Positions 18,582 to 27,371 of a stretch of 64,000 nt of DNA are shown piece by piece; positions within the stretch are counted from its first letter, which is position 1, and each line of letters opens with the position of its first letter. The notes beneath the pieces are model-generated. The model had not been told where the DNA came from and did not search any database. It saw only the letters and a list, made by a program, of their open reading frames with translations. The stretch covers positions 62,001-126,000 of the forward strand of contig CACWXL010000002.1 in NCBI GenBank assembly GCA_902764825.1, given 5' to 3'. The position numbers were made by a program, and so were the translations under genes. Source of the DNA: Oscillospiraceae bacterium (GTDB taxonomy: Bacteria; Bacillota; Clostridia; Saccharofermentanales; Saccharofermentanaceae).

Positions 18582-19771
18582 GACACCTCAAAAGCAATTT
18601 TCTTAATCTCTTCAAAGGCCATAGCAGCCTTTTTCTCAGCGTCATCAACAGTATCAGATTTCGCAACAACGTATCCACAACCATCAAGATTTGTATGGTA
18701 CTGATTAACTTTCATTCCTTTTGTCATATGATGATAAATCTCAACACCATATTTATTTTCTATTATGCTCATATCAGGAACTTCACCAACAACTCCTTCT
18801 TCAAATGCAAGAAGTTTAGTAGCTACTGCTTCATGATTATTTGAAGTGAATATCACTGGATCACCAACTGCGTTTTGTATCATTGCAGCCATATAATCCA
18901 CGCCGGTGCCATAAGGAATGACACAAGGTCCGATCATATTTCCACCCATACGAGCGCCAATATCAACTATATATACTTTGCCATCATCGGTAATTAACAT
19001 ATCCATATTGACCGATCCGGAATTGACACCTAATGCAGAGATAGCATTTTTGACACAGTTCTTAGCTTTTTCTTCTACGACTGAAGGCAAACAACTTGGC
19101 ATCGCATGTCCAAGCTCAGCATAATATGGTGGATTTGTCATCCACTTTTTCATGATGCCTAAAACATGTATTTCTCCATTTACAACTAGACTCTCCGCTC
19201 CATATTCATGACCGGTAATGAAAGTTTCAATTTCAGCGCGATGCGTGATAGAACCATTCATAGCGTAGTTACAAGCAGCTTTCAATTCCTCAGGCTTATC
19301 CACCCTACTAGCACCGCGACTGCCAGAGCCATCACAAGGTTTCACCATAACCGGGTAAGATAACTTCAGTGCAAGCGCGTCGATATCTGTATGATCATTA
19401 ACTTCATATGCTTGTTCGGTATCATCTACATGCGAATTGTATAAGCATTTGCGTACTTTATATTTATTTTTAATAATTTGAGCAACTTCATATTTCAAAC
19501 CGTTAAGTCTCATCTCCTGGGCTACATAAGAAGCAGAAAGGACACCAAAATCAGTAGCGGCCGTTACAACACCATCGATTTTTTCTTGACGTGCATACTC
19601 TAAACAAGCCTGTTCATCAACTATATTTACAACAGCGTGTTTATGGGCATGCTTAAAGCCAATGGCTTCTGGATCAGCATCAACTGTAAGGGTTTCATAG
19701 CCCATTGATACAGCTTTCTGAATAACAAAATCCTGAAGGAATCCAGCTCCAATTACCAATAACTTTTTCAT
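18578..19771 (-). CDS. ATP-grasp ligase (carbamoyl-phosphate-synthase-like)
   Basis: 397 residues. An N-terminal pre-ATP-grasp Rossmann part (KKLLVIGAGFLQDFVIQKAV) precedes the ATP-binding core: LSYPVMVKPCDGSGSRGASRV, EYGAESLVVNG, GSVNMDMLITDDGKVYIVDIGARMGGNM. The layout is that of PurK/CPSase-like carboxylate-amine ligases. It likely condenses an acid with an amine, but the substrates cannot be read. It is tightly coupled to the initiating PGT gene and a GNAT gene. It probably acts on the sugar nucleotide or lipid-linked sugar. It is one of two unrelated ATP-grasp proteins flanking the PGT. Confidence 0.82.
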   Translation of the reverse strand: MKKLLVIGAGFLQDFVIQKAVSMGYETLTVDADPEAIGFKHAHKHAVVNIVDEQACLEYARQEKIDGVVTAATDFGVLSASYVAQEMRLNGLKYEVAQIIKNKYKVRKCLYNSHVDDTEQAYEVNDHTDIDALALKLSYPVMVKPCDGSGSRGASRVDKPEELKAACNYAMNGSITHRAEIETFITGHEYGAESLVVNGEIHVLGIMKKWMTNPPYYAELGHAMPSCLPSVVEEKAKNCVKNAISALGVNSGSVNMDMLITDDGKVYIVDIGARMGGNMIGPCVIPYGTGVDYMAAMIQNAVGDPVIFTSNNHEAVATKLLAFEEGVVGEVPDMSIIENKYGVEIYHHMTKGMKVNQYHTNLDGCGYVVAKSDTVDDAEKKAAMAFEEIKKIAFEVS

Positions 19772-19774
19772 TTA

Positions 19775-20245
19775 TCAGATTCGCTTTTCCATTATTAATT
19801 CTTTATATTTCAAAGTATCTGTCATTCCTATAACTTCATATCCTTTGTGCTTATAAAAAGATATCGCATGCTGACTAGGTTCATAGACTTCCATAACAAC
19901 CTTTTTACAATTTGTACCTTTAGCTATCTCTTCAATCTTATTCATACAAAAAGAACCAATGCCTTTTCCAGATTCTGAAGGAAGCGTTCCGAGTTTCTCA
20001 AAATGGAGTGCGTCGCCACTTTGTTTTGTCATGAAAGTGGCAACTGCTTTGTTATCATTAAAGAGAATATAAACATTGTTTTTCAAGTTGCACAAGCCGA
20101 CAATTACTAATGTTTTTACATAAACATTATCCCAATGATGCAGGTTATACTTATTTGCCATATCCTTGCCGCAAGCATTTAAAATATGAGCAACTTTATT
20201 TAGATTTTTAACATCTAATTTCCCGATTTTCTTCAATATATACAC
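19775..20245 (-). CDS. GNAT-family N-acetyltransferase
   Basis: 156 residues. VATFMTKQSGDALHFEKLGTLPSESGKGIGSFCM carries the beta-strand 4 and acetyl-CoA pyrophosphate loop (GKGIG) of GNAT enzymes. CKKVVMEVYEPSQHAISFYKHKGYEVIG is the standard C-terminal part. The start is GTG with GAGG five bases upstream. Lying between the VanZ-like gene and the ATP-grasp gene, it could acetylate an amino-sugar or an attached amino acid. It might replace the broken NeuD-like gene at the operon end. Target unknown. Confidence 0.83.
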   Translation of the reverse strand: MYILKKIGKLDVKNLNKVAHILNACGKDMANKYNLHHWDNVYVKTLVIVGLCNLKNNVYILFNDNKAVATFMTKQSGDALHFEKLGTLPSESGKGIGSFCMNKIEEIAKGTNCKKVVMEVYEPSQHAISFYKHKGYEVIGMTDTLKYKELIMEKRI

Positions 20246-20270
20246 AGAAACCTCATCATATTGGTCCAGA

Positions 20271-21218
20271 TTACAGTTTGAAAACTGCAGGTCTCGCAGT
20301 TACTCTGTAAGACTCTCCAGGATATATACTTATCAAAGCTCTAACTTCTTTCTCTTCTACAACAATAAATTCAGATTCTTTAACTACACCAACATCTTGA
20401 GTAATTCTATGAGAATAACCATCTGAATTATCATATGTATCCAATACAAGCGCTATCGTATTCTCTTCCACGTCTGACATTCCGGTTAAAACATATTTGC
20501 CAGGCTTTAATTTCATAGAACCAATGTGAATCCATGCTCTGTTCTCGGAAGATCCTTCAATTAAAATGCTTCCATCAGAATTACAAGTTATGTTAACATT
20601 GCTATTTCCAATGTAAGAAAAATCCGGGCTGAGAACCAAAAGGTTTTTTCTACCATCATCCAAGTCATTTAATGCAGCTAGTTTTTTCATCTTATTCCAT
20701 TTAAGTCCATAAAATCCTAGATAGATAGATGTAAAAAGAACTACAAGACATAGCAGTGCGATAAAACCCTTTTTCCTGTTTTCTAACTGTAACCAAGTTC
20801 TTAAAGCAGTTCGCGTAACAAGAATTGCACCTAAAACTGTCCCTACACTATTATGAATTAGATCATCAATTTCGAATGCTCCTAACCAAAAATACCATTG
20901 GCAACACTCAATCAATAGTGATAAAGAAATGCCCATAACAAAGCACCTTTTTAGGTTCAGCTTGAAAATCAGTGAAAACATCACACCAACAGGAATGAAT
21001 ATTATTATGTTTCCAAGAATCTCAAGGAAAGCCTTACCACTACCATTGAAAACAGCTTTATAAGAAGATAGCGGAAATACGAATTGTCGTGTATAACTCC
21101 CCAATCTAGACAATAAAGTCAACCAAAGGATAAACGATATAGAAATAGCAATAAATCCTATAACAAGAATGTTATGCCACTTATTAGTCACTACTTTATC
21201 CTTAGTTAAGTAAGTCAC
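20271..21218 (-). CDS. VanZ-family membrane protein with extra C-terminal beta-rich domain
   Basis: 315 residues. Residues about 15-165 hold four to five membrane helices and the VanZ-like pattern GNIIIFIPVGVMFSLIF, ISLSLLIECCQWYFWLGAFEIDDLIHNSVGTVLG. After a further helix (FIALLCLVVLFTSIYLGFYG) come about 130 residues rich in predicted beta strands, probably outside the cell. They resemble a small carbohydrate-binding-like domain but I cannot name it. The start is GTG at 21218. VanZ is known from teicoplanin resistance. In capsule loci its role is unknown. Confidence 0.82.
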   Translation of the reverse strand: MTYLTKDKVVTNKWHNILVIGFIAISISFILWLTLLSRLGSYTRQFVFPLSSYKAVFNGSGKAFLEILGNIIIFIPVGVMFSLIFKLNLKRCFVMGISLSLLIECCQWYFWLGAFEIDDLIHNSVGTVLGAILVTRTALRTWLQLENRKKGFIALLCLVVLFTSIYLGFYGLKWNKMKKLAALNDLDDGRKNLLVLSPDFSYIGNSNVNITCNSDGSILIEGSSENRAWIHIGSMKLKPGKYVLTGMSDVEENTIALVLDTYDNSDGYSHRITQDVGVVKESEFIVVEEKEVRALISIYPGESYRVTARPAVFKL

Positions 21219-21235
21219 AACAATCCTATATTCAC

Positions 21236-22555
21236 TTAATCAAATAAAGTATTAATAATGGCTTTTAGAACTTCACATATATACTCCACATCTTCATCAG
21301 ATAACAAAGTATGAAGCGGCAATGTGATCAGATTATGGTAGTAGTCATAAGCATTGGTATAGTTGCTGCAATCCTTACCATAAGCTGTCATCATAGGAAG
21401 AGGCTTGTAATGAACGTTTGTAGCTACACCCTGCTCTGCTAATTTCTCGATTATCAAGTTCCTTGTTTCAACATCAATGCCGGGAATTCTCATTAAATAC
21501 AAATGATTCGAGCTATCCATATAATCTGTGTGATGAACTAAATGAGTTATCCCAAGTTCGTCACAGCATTCATCATATCTCTTGATTATATCCAGACGGC
21601 GATCAAGCATTCCCTGATAACGATCTAACTGTCTAAGACCAATAGCTGCAGTGATATCAGTCATATTGCACTTATACCAGGGTCCGATAATATCGTATTC
21701 CCAAGCACCTAACTTCGTCTTAGCAAATGCATCTTTATTCTGGCCGTGGAGTGACATCAACTGATAGAACTTATAGATTTCGCTATTGTCTATTCCAGCA
21801 ATAGACTTCCAGGTAGAAGCACCACCTTCAGCGGTAGTAAAGTTCTTAACCGCATGGAACGAGAAAGATGTAAAGTCTGCTATATCACCTACATATCTCT
21901 TCTTACCCTCAAATACTCGGCTAGCACCAAGTGCATGTGCAGCGTCACAGACAACAGCAACTCTTCCGATACTCTTTTGGATTCTGGATGAAAGATCGTT
22001 AAGAGGTGTACCATCACTCTCAAGAGCATGGAACAACGCTTTCTTACGCTCAACTATATCGAACAATCTCTCATAATCACAAACGATACCGCCAAGATCT
22101 ACAACAATGATTGCTTTAGTCTTCTCATTGATAAGTGACTCTAAAGCATCATAGTCGATCTCAGGCATATGAGTAACAGGATCGCCGTCTTTCTGAATAT
22201 CTACGAACTTTACAGTAGCTCCGCAATGAACAGCAGCAGAAGCTGTTGCTGTATAAGTATATGCGGGAACGATAATTTCATCCCCTTCCCTAATACCTAA
22301 AATACGAAGGTTGAGTTCTTCGGCTGCTGTTGCTGAATTCAGGCAAACAACTCTGTTGCTGTATTTATCAATTGCATCTTGAATTGTGCAGTCAACATTA
22401 GTCTTACCTGTTTCAATATATGCAGCTAATCTTCGCTCAAGAAGTTTAGTACGAGGACCGGTAGTAATCCATCCGGAGCGCATTGCTTCTGCAACTTCAG
22501 CTATTTCGAGTTCTGATATATCCGGCGGACTAAAACTTATCTTTCTTCTTTCCAT
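21236..22555 (-). CDS. DegT/DnrJ/EryC1/StrS sugar aminotransferase (PglE-like)
   Basis: About 439 residues. The N-terminal EVAEAMRSGWITTGPRTKLLE and ATAAEELNLRILGIREGDEIIVPAYTYTATASA are classic for the family. FHAVKNFTTAEGGA holds the PLP lysine. It is longer than usual (about 380) because of inserts around residues 55-70 and 170-195. The ATG at 22555 has GAAGG just upstream. The longer frame starts with TTG. It follows the PglF-like dehydratase, so it probably aminates the UDP-4-keto-6-deoxy sugar at C4, the second step of a bacillosamine-like route. Order and stereochemistry are inferred. Confidence 0.9.
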   Translation of the reverse strand: MERRKISFSPPDISELEIAEVAEAMRSGWITTGPRTKLLERRLAAYIETGKTNVDCTIQDAIDKYSNRVVCLNSATAAEELNLRILGIREGDEIIVPAYTYTATASAAVHCGATVKFVDIQKDGDPVTHMPEIDYDALESLINEKTKAIIVVDLGGIVCDYERLFDIVERKKALFHALESDGTPLNDLSSRIQKSIGRVAVVCDAAHALGASRVFEGKKRYVGDIADFTSFSFHAVKNFTTAEGGASTWKSIAGIDNSEIYKFYQLMSLHGQNKDAFAKTKLGAWEYDIIGPWYKCNMTDITAAIGLRQLDRYQGMLDRRLDIIKRYDECCDELGITHLVHHTDYMDSSNHLYLMRIPGIDVETRNLIIEKLAEQGVATNVHYKPLPMMTAYGKDCSNYTNAYDYYHNLITLPLHTLLSDEDVEYICEVLKAIINTLFD

Positions 22556-22570
22556 ATAAACCTTCAATAA

Positions 22571-24490
22571 TTAATAATTATGCGGATGATACGTCGGCAC
22601 AATATCCTTTACGTAATCCCTGATATTCTCATCATCTTCCTGGCTGTCGTCATCAAGCCTGCCGAGCTTTTTCTTGAACTCGTTATCGTCCATTTCGATG
22701 GGCTTTCCGATGAAGATGAGCTTATTTTTAGTTGTCTTCATGCCCTCTTCGGCCATGAGCTTTTCTTCGTAGAGTTTTTCGCCCGGTCTTAAGCCTGAGT
22801 ATTCGATCTTGATATCAACATCAGGTCTTAAGCCTGAGAGCTTGATGAGGTTTCTGGCCATGTCATCGATCCTTACAGGCTCACCCATATCAAGTACGAA
22901 GATCTCACCGCCCCAGGCATAGTAAGATGCCTGAAGTACAAGGGATACGGCTTCAGGTATCGTCATGAAGAATCTTGTAATGTCCTTATGTGTGACTGTG
23001 ACAGGACCGCCTTCAGCGATCTGTTTCTTGAACAGCGGGATTACGGATCCGTTGGAACCTAAGACGTTACCAAATCTTACGGCTACGAATGTAGTATCCG
23101 GATACTGCCTTTCCATCATCTGGATGACCATCTCACAGATACGCTTTGTGGCACCCATGATGTTCGTCGGGTTAACGGCTTTATCGGTCGAGATAAGAAC
23201 GAACTTCTTAACGCCTGCATCAGCAGCTGCCTTTGCAGTCTTATATGTTCCCATTACGTTGTTCTTGATAGCCTCGTTCGGGCTGTCTTCCATAAGAGGA
23301 ACATGCTTATGCGCTGCAGCATGGAAGACGATGTCCGGCTTATACTTCTGCATTACGGAATTGATCCTGTGAGTATTTCTTACAGAACCGATAAGTGTTA
23401 CGAGATTAAGGGAATCTTTATACTTACGAAGTAGCTCCTGCTGGATCTCATAAGCATTGTTCTCATAGATATCGAAGATAATGAGCTGCTTAGGATCGTG
23501 AGAAGCGATCTGACGGCAAAGTTCTGAACCGATCGATCCGCCGCCGCCTGTTACAAGGATGGTCTTGCCTTTGATCATCTCGAAGACTTCACAGTTATCT
23601 ACTGTAATTGGATCTCTGCCGAGAAGGTCGATTAATTCGACTTCCTTGATCTGGGAGACGCTGACCTGACCATTGGCGAGCTGGTCGATACCGGGAATGG
23701 TACGAAGCTTACAGCCAGTCTCTTTGGCGATGTCCAGGTATTGCTTTTTTACGATTCCGGATACGGAAGGAATAGCATAGATTATCGTATCAACATCGTA
23801 TTCGGCAGCTTTAGTGATAATGTCATCCTTGCCGCCGACGATCGGTACGCCATAAAGGGATCTTCCCCACTTTGCAGGGTTATCGTCGATTATACATACG
23901 GGGACTTGGTTAGCGTCAGGATAATTCTTGAGTTCTTTGATGAGGACGCTGCCGGAATTACCGGCACCCAGGATCATTACATTATGAGTCTTCTTGCTGT
24001 CTGAATTCCTGATGGTCTCTGTAGTTTTAACGAATCTTCTTATGATCCTGTAAGAGAACCTGATACATACATGAAGGAAAAGTGCAGTAAGTGTACCAAA
24101 TACATAGAAAGTAAATGGCATCCTCATATGGAGTATCCATGAGGACAGAACGAATATAGGAGTTAATAAAAGATAAGCTTCAATTATTCTGATTGCTTCT
24201 TCTAATGAGAAATACGACCATATACTGTGATACAGACGCATACCATAGAAGACTACAAAGGTGAATAAACACCAAAGCGGCACAAGATAGCACATCCATT
24301 CAAGATACATCGGATCTATATCTTTGAAACGGAAGTCATATCGGATGTAAAGAGCCATAAAGAAGGCAAAGCACGTTGCTAATATGTCACAAAGAAATAT
24401 GATCAGTGCTCTGCTGATCCATGACTTAAAATTCAGGTTATACTTGTGCTCCTTTTTGCAATCAACATTTTGATTTGTAACATTACCCAT
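22571..24490 (-). CDS. PglF/FlaA1-family membrane-bound UDP-GlcNAc 4,6-dehydratase
   Basis: 639 residues, full length for the family. Four membrane helices span about 25-150. A first Rossmann domain starts at VMILGAGNSGSVLIKEL (about 170). The SDR catalytic domain starts at ILVTGGGGSIGSE (about 310), with LISTDKAVNPTNIMGATKR and RFGNVLGSNGSVIPLF. It converts UDP-GlcNAc to the 4-keto-6-deoxy intermediate. GAGGG precedes the ATG. Base composition is closer to the metabolic genes than to the AT-rich glycosyltransferase block. The gene opens the sugar-biosynthesis part of the operon. Confidence 0.93.
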   Translation of the reverse strand: MGNVTNQNVDCKKEHKYNLNFKSWISRALIIFLCDILATCFAFFMALYIRYDFRFKDIDPMYLEWMCYLVPLWCLFTFVVFYGMRLYHSIWSYFSLEEAIRIIEAYLLLTPIFVLSSWILHMRMPFTFYVFGTLTALFLHVCIRFSYRIIRRFVKTTETIRNSDSKKTHNVMILGAGNSGSVLIKELKNYPDANQVPVCIIDDNPAKWGRSLYGVPIVGGKDDIITKAAEYDVDTIIYAIPSVSGIVKKQYLDIAKETGCKLRTIPGIDQLANGQVSVSQIKEVELIDLLGRDPITVDNCEVFEMIKGKTILVTGGGGSIGSELCRQIASHDPKQLIIFDIYENNAYEIQQELLRKYKDSLNLVTLIGSVRNTHRINSVMQKYKPDIVFHAAAHKHVPLMEDSPNEAIKNNVMGTYKTAKAAADAGVKKFVLISTDKAVNPTNIMGATKRICEMVIQMMERQYPDTTFVAVRFGNVLGSNGSVIPLFKKQIAEGGPVTVTHKDITRFFMTIPEAVSLVLQASYYAWGGEIFVLDMGEPVRIDDMARNLIKLSGLRPDVDIKIEYSGLRPGEKLYEEKLMAEEGMKTTKNKLIFIGKPIEMDDNEFKKKLGRLDDDSQEDDENIRDYVKDIVPTYHPHNY

Positions 24491-24689
24491 AACCCTCTTT
24501 TCTAGGAAAGCGAAAAAAGTGAAAAATTTGCAGGCTGCGCTATACGAAGTCCAGATCTTCGCATTTGTTCATGACATCTGAAGTATCCTGACGCGCGCAT
24601 GGGCGACGATCATTCAACCACAAAAAACAAAACTGCACGTTTACAGCCCAAAGTATTTTAACATAGAAGAGCAAATATTTATTAAAAAA

Positions 24690-24755
24690 ACTCTGATTAT
24701 TTGACAGTTTAAGCAGCTTACCGCAGCTGATTATCAGTCAATTTGATAAAATCAA
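24690..24755 (-). terminator. Possible terminator after the LCP gene
   Basis: On the minus strand a stem built on CAGCT/AGCTG sits inside a TTGAC/GTCAA outer pair, and a run of seven T's follows shortly after. It lies in the 269-base gap between the LCP gene and the PglF-like gene. I see no coding signal in that gap. Confidence 0.4.
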
Positions 24756-24759
24756 ACAT

Positions 24760-25794
24760 TTAACCTTCGGAATCAGTAGGTTTCTCCTCATAGAAGAGCT
24801 CTATTACCTTACGTTCAAGGTCATCAGAATCAACATAATACTCACGGAAAGCGCTGATCTTAGCTTCGCTTTCAAGCAACGTCTCACCAATTGTCTTAAC
24901 AGTACCAAGGTTCTTATATTCCTTAAGCTGGTTAGCAAGATCAGATAAAGCATTAGCCGACATATCACTGGTCATGTAATCAGAAATCGATAAGACGAGC
25001 CCTAATGCAAAACCCGAATCAGTATCCATCTTGTGGTTAGCCTGTTCCATCCATGCATTCAGGAACATCTGCTGGCGTTCCATACGGAACTCATTGGTAT
25101 CGTTTTCGAGGCTCATGCGGGATCTTACAAATAACTCAGCCTGTTTGCCCTGGAGCTTAACCTTGGCGCCTTCCTTGAAGGCCGGATCGGCAGATTCAAG
25201 GCCTGCAGGAACAGTTACGGTAACACCGCCGACCTGTTCATTTAATATGGAGATCGCTGCCATATTTAAAGAGATATAGTGATCGACCGGAATATTGAAG
25301 AGTAAACCTGATACTGCATCAACGGTATTAAGACATCTTCCCTGCTCTGTCTTACCGAAGGAATGCGCTAAGCAGATCTGAGCTTCGGCGATTGCATCCT
25401 TCGTACCGTCATTATTATAAGTCTGGATACCGGTCATGGTCTCACGGTTAATCTGGATTGCCTGGAAAGTCTTATTCTTATGATCTACAGCATACACATA
25501 CAAGACATCTGCCTGTGAATTATTAATCGCAAACTTTGTATTGCCAAGATCTTCTCTGTCGTCAATACCCATAATGAGGATGACTTCCATATTCTCCTTG
25601 AGCTGATAATCCTTGCCGTCAAAGTGCAAAGTTGAAGCTTTATTATTCTGCTTCGAATAAGTAGTAGTCTCAGTATCATTTGCCGGTTTGCTGATCATTT
25701 TGGTAACAGCTATGATCGCGCCAACAAAGGCGCAAACTGTAATAACAAGCCCGACAACAGTTATAATCGTATCTTTCTTAATTCTCTTAGCCAT
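24760..25794 (-). CDS. LytR-CpsA-Psr (LCP) family glycopolymer ligase
   Basis: About 344 residues. One membrane anchor at about residues 8-30 is followed by the extracellular LCP domain. Key parts are EVILIMGIDDR, NSQADVLYVYAVD, IQINRETMTG with the phosphate-binding Arg, VDHYISLNMAAI, VGGVTVTVP and the FVRSRM...FRMERQQ Arg-rich end. LCP enzymes move lipid-linked capsule or teichoic acid onto peptidoglycan. I start at the ATG at 25794 (AGGAT upstream). The longer frame reaches into a terminator hairpin. A role in anchoring this capsule is likely. Confidence 0.9.
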   Translation of the reverse strand: MAKRIKKDTIITVVGLVITVCAFVGAIIAVTKMISKPANDTETTTYSKQNNKASTLHFDGKDYQLKENMEVILIMGIDDREDLGNTKFAINNSQADVLYVYAVDHKNKTFQAIQINRETMTGIQTYNNDGTKDAIAEAQICLAHSFGKTEQGRCLNTVDAVSGLLFNIPVDHYISLNMAAISILNEQVGGVTVTVPAGLESADPAFKEGAKVKLQGKQAELFVRSRMSLENDTNEFRMERQQMFLNAWMEQANHKMDTDSGFALGLVLSISDYMTSDMSANALSDLANQLKEYKNLGTVKTIGETLLESEAKISAFREYYVDSDDLERKVIELFYEEKPTDSEG

Positions 25795-25807
25795 GATCCT
25801 ATTATAT

Positions 25808-25850
25808 AAAAACGGCGGCTTCAATTGAAGTCGCCGTTAAGTTCTTATGT
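25808..25850 (-). terminator. Rho-independent terminator after the SPQTG protein gene
   Basis: On the minus strand a near-perfect stem, AACGGCGACTTC pairing with GAAGCCGCCGTT across an AATT loop region, is followed by TTTTT and then ATATAA. It lies between the surface protein gene and the LCP gene and overlaps the upstream extension of the LCP reading frame. Confidence 0.85.
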
Positions 25851-25860
25851 TAATGATAGA

Positions 25861-26448
25861 TTACTTAGTAGCCTTCTTAGCACGGATTGCGAAGATTGCA
25901 CCGCAGGAGATAAGAGCTACAGAGATCATAGCGATGTATGCGGGAGCAAAATCACCTGTTTGAGGAGATGTGGACGGAGCACCAACATAAATATAGAAAG
26001 GTGAGAAGCTCGTAACTCCGCTGATGCAAACTAAACCCTCACTATATTCATCGATAGCATAATCATAAGAATCAGCACCAGTCTTATGGATTACAACGAC
26101 ATGCTGGCCGGCAGCTACTGTAACTTCGAATAAAACAGTATGAGGATTATTTGCAGCTAAATCATATGTAACAGTAGTATCTCTGTATACATCATAAGCT
26201 GCTTTAAAATTGAAATCAGAAAGTTTAAGGCCCTTAGCTTCAACAGCTGCTTTAAGACCGGAAACAGTAGAAAGATCTAAATTCGGATTAGCAATCGGAT
26301 CGCCCTTAAAGTACTGATTTACATGATTACCAGCCTTATCGTGAACATGCCAGCTGCCTGAACAAGGGCTTGCTGCCATTACGGAAATACCCATCATTGC
26401 AACAATTACGCAAATAATAGGAAGTACTAAAAGTCTTTTCTTGTTCAT
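25861..26448 (-). CDS. Sortase-anchored surface protein with SPQTG sorting motif
   Basis: 195 residues. A signal peptide (MNKKRLLVLPIICVIVAMMGISVMA) is followed by a mature domain of about 130 residues. Near residue 162 SPQTG precedes a hydrophobic helix (AYIAMISVALISCGAIFAI) and an RAKKATK tail, the architecture of an LPXTG-type sorting signal. The mature domain is not one I recognise. It has several threonine/valine-rich strands and a HVHDKAGNH motif. The adjacent class B sortase is the obvious partner. Its place between the phosphatase/kinase and LCP genes links a wall-anchored protein to capsule export. Confidence 0.82.
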   Translation of the reverse strand: MNKKRLLVLPIICVIVAMMGISVMAASPCSGSWHVHDKAGNHVNQYFKGDPIANPNLDLSTVSGLKAAVEAKGLKLSDFNFKAAYDVYRDTTVTYDLAANNPHTVLFEVTVAAGQHVVVIHKTGADSYDYAIDEYSEGLVCISGVTSFSPFYIYVGAPSTSPQTGDFAPAYIAMISVALISCGAIFAIRAKKATK

Positions 26449-26543
26449 CGGTCAAATCCTCCCATGTATATGAACATAGTTTTACTTAATACAAACTCAA
26501 TTACCACAGATAATAGCACACTTAAACACTTTGTCAATGTTTT

Positions 26544-27353
26544 TTAAGTTATTTCCTTGGCTATTACCAGGAATCGTTTTGTCCTGTCCGTCCTGAGACA
26601 AGCTGAGAGTATCAATACTTTATCGCCATACTGAGGCTTCTCGTCTTTAACAAGTTGTACTCCCTTTCCACTCTGGTTATACGCGCTGTTAAAGAACTTA
26701 TCCCAATCAGACTTTTTACTGAAATTATTATAATGCAATACATGCAAATTATTATGACAAATTGTTGCAACAACATGATAAATCTTTGTCGAATTTGGCA
26801 AATAGATTACGATGTACTGCGGATCTGCATTAATGTCGATCTCATTGATGGTCGTCTCAAGATTTCCGAACATCGCACCGTCGCTCTGCCTGTGTCCGTA
26901 GAGAATGGTAACCGGATCATTAAAAGGATCCTTGTTATATGTATACTCGGCAAAGATCGATCCGTTCTTCTGGTAATTGCCGGTAGCATCGTGCGACAGA
27001 TAGAATGCGTCGTTGCCCTTCTTCATCAGGACCGGCTGGCTGATATAAGGCGATGTCATATAGAACCATCCGATGATGTCGGGATTGGTCTTCTTCAATT
27101 CATCGAAGTTTACCGGTGTCTTGATCTGGCCTTCCTTGTTCTCCATGGCAGGATCGATCGTCTCCGTAACTATCTCAGAAGGTTCGATCTCAGAAGGCAG
27201 CGACGGATAAGTGAACTGTTCATACGTCTGTACCGGAACTTCCTTCGGCGGAGCGAAATACCCGTTTGCCCAGAAGAAGTAAAACAGTAATACTCCTCCC
27301 GATATGAACATTACAGCGCTCATCAATGCATAAATGAGTCTTTTCTTGTTCAT
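26544..27353 (-). CDS. Class B sortase
   Basis: 269 residues. One N-terminal membrane helix (residues 8-30) and a low-complexity linker with PSLPSEIEPSEI precede the catalytic domain. NPDIIGWFYMTSPYISQPVL is the typical class B entry. LYGHRQSDGAMFGNL holds the catalytic His. VLILSACLRTDRTKRFLVIAK carries the Cys and Arg. The usual TLxTC is changed to ILSAC. It probably joins the SPQTG protein next door to the cell wall. The pair lies inside the capsule regulatory block, which is not the usual home of class B sortases. Confidence 0.9.
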   Translation of the reverse strand: MNKKRLIYALMSAVMFISGGVLLFYFFWANGYFAPPKEVPVQTYEQFTYPSLPSEIEPSEIVTETIDPAMENKEGQIKTPVNFDELKKTNPDIIGWFYMTSPYISQPVLMKKGNDAFYLSHDATGNYQKNGSIFAEYTYNKDPFNDPVTILYGHRQSDGAMFGNLETTINEIDINADPQYIVIYLPNSTKIYHVVATICHNNLHVLHYNNFSKKSDWDKFFNSAYNQSGKGVQLVKDEKPQYGDKVLILSACLRTDRTKRFLVIAKEIT

Positions 27354-27371
27354 CCTTAATCTCCTTGTCCT

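Noticed and set aside
22965..23372. 135-codon plus-strand frame
   Set aside because: Shadow of the PglF-like gene. No ribosome binding site or family.
26655..27290. 211-codon plus-strand frame
   Set aside because: It lies fully antisense to the sortase gene, which has clear catalytic motifs. It has no recognised domain.
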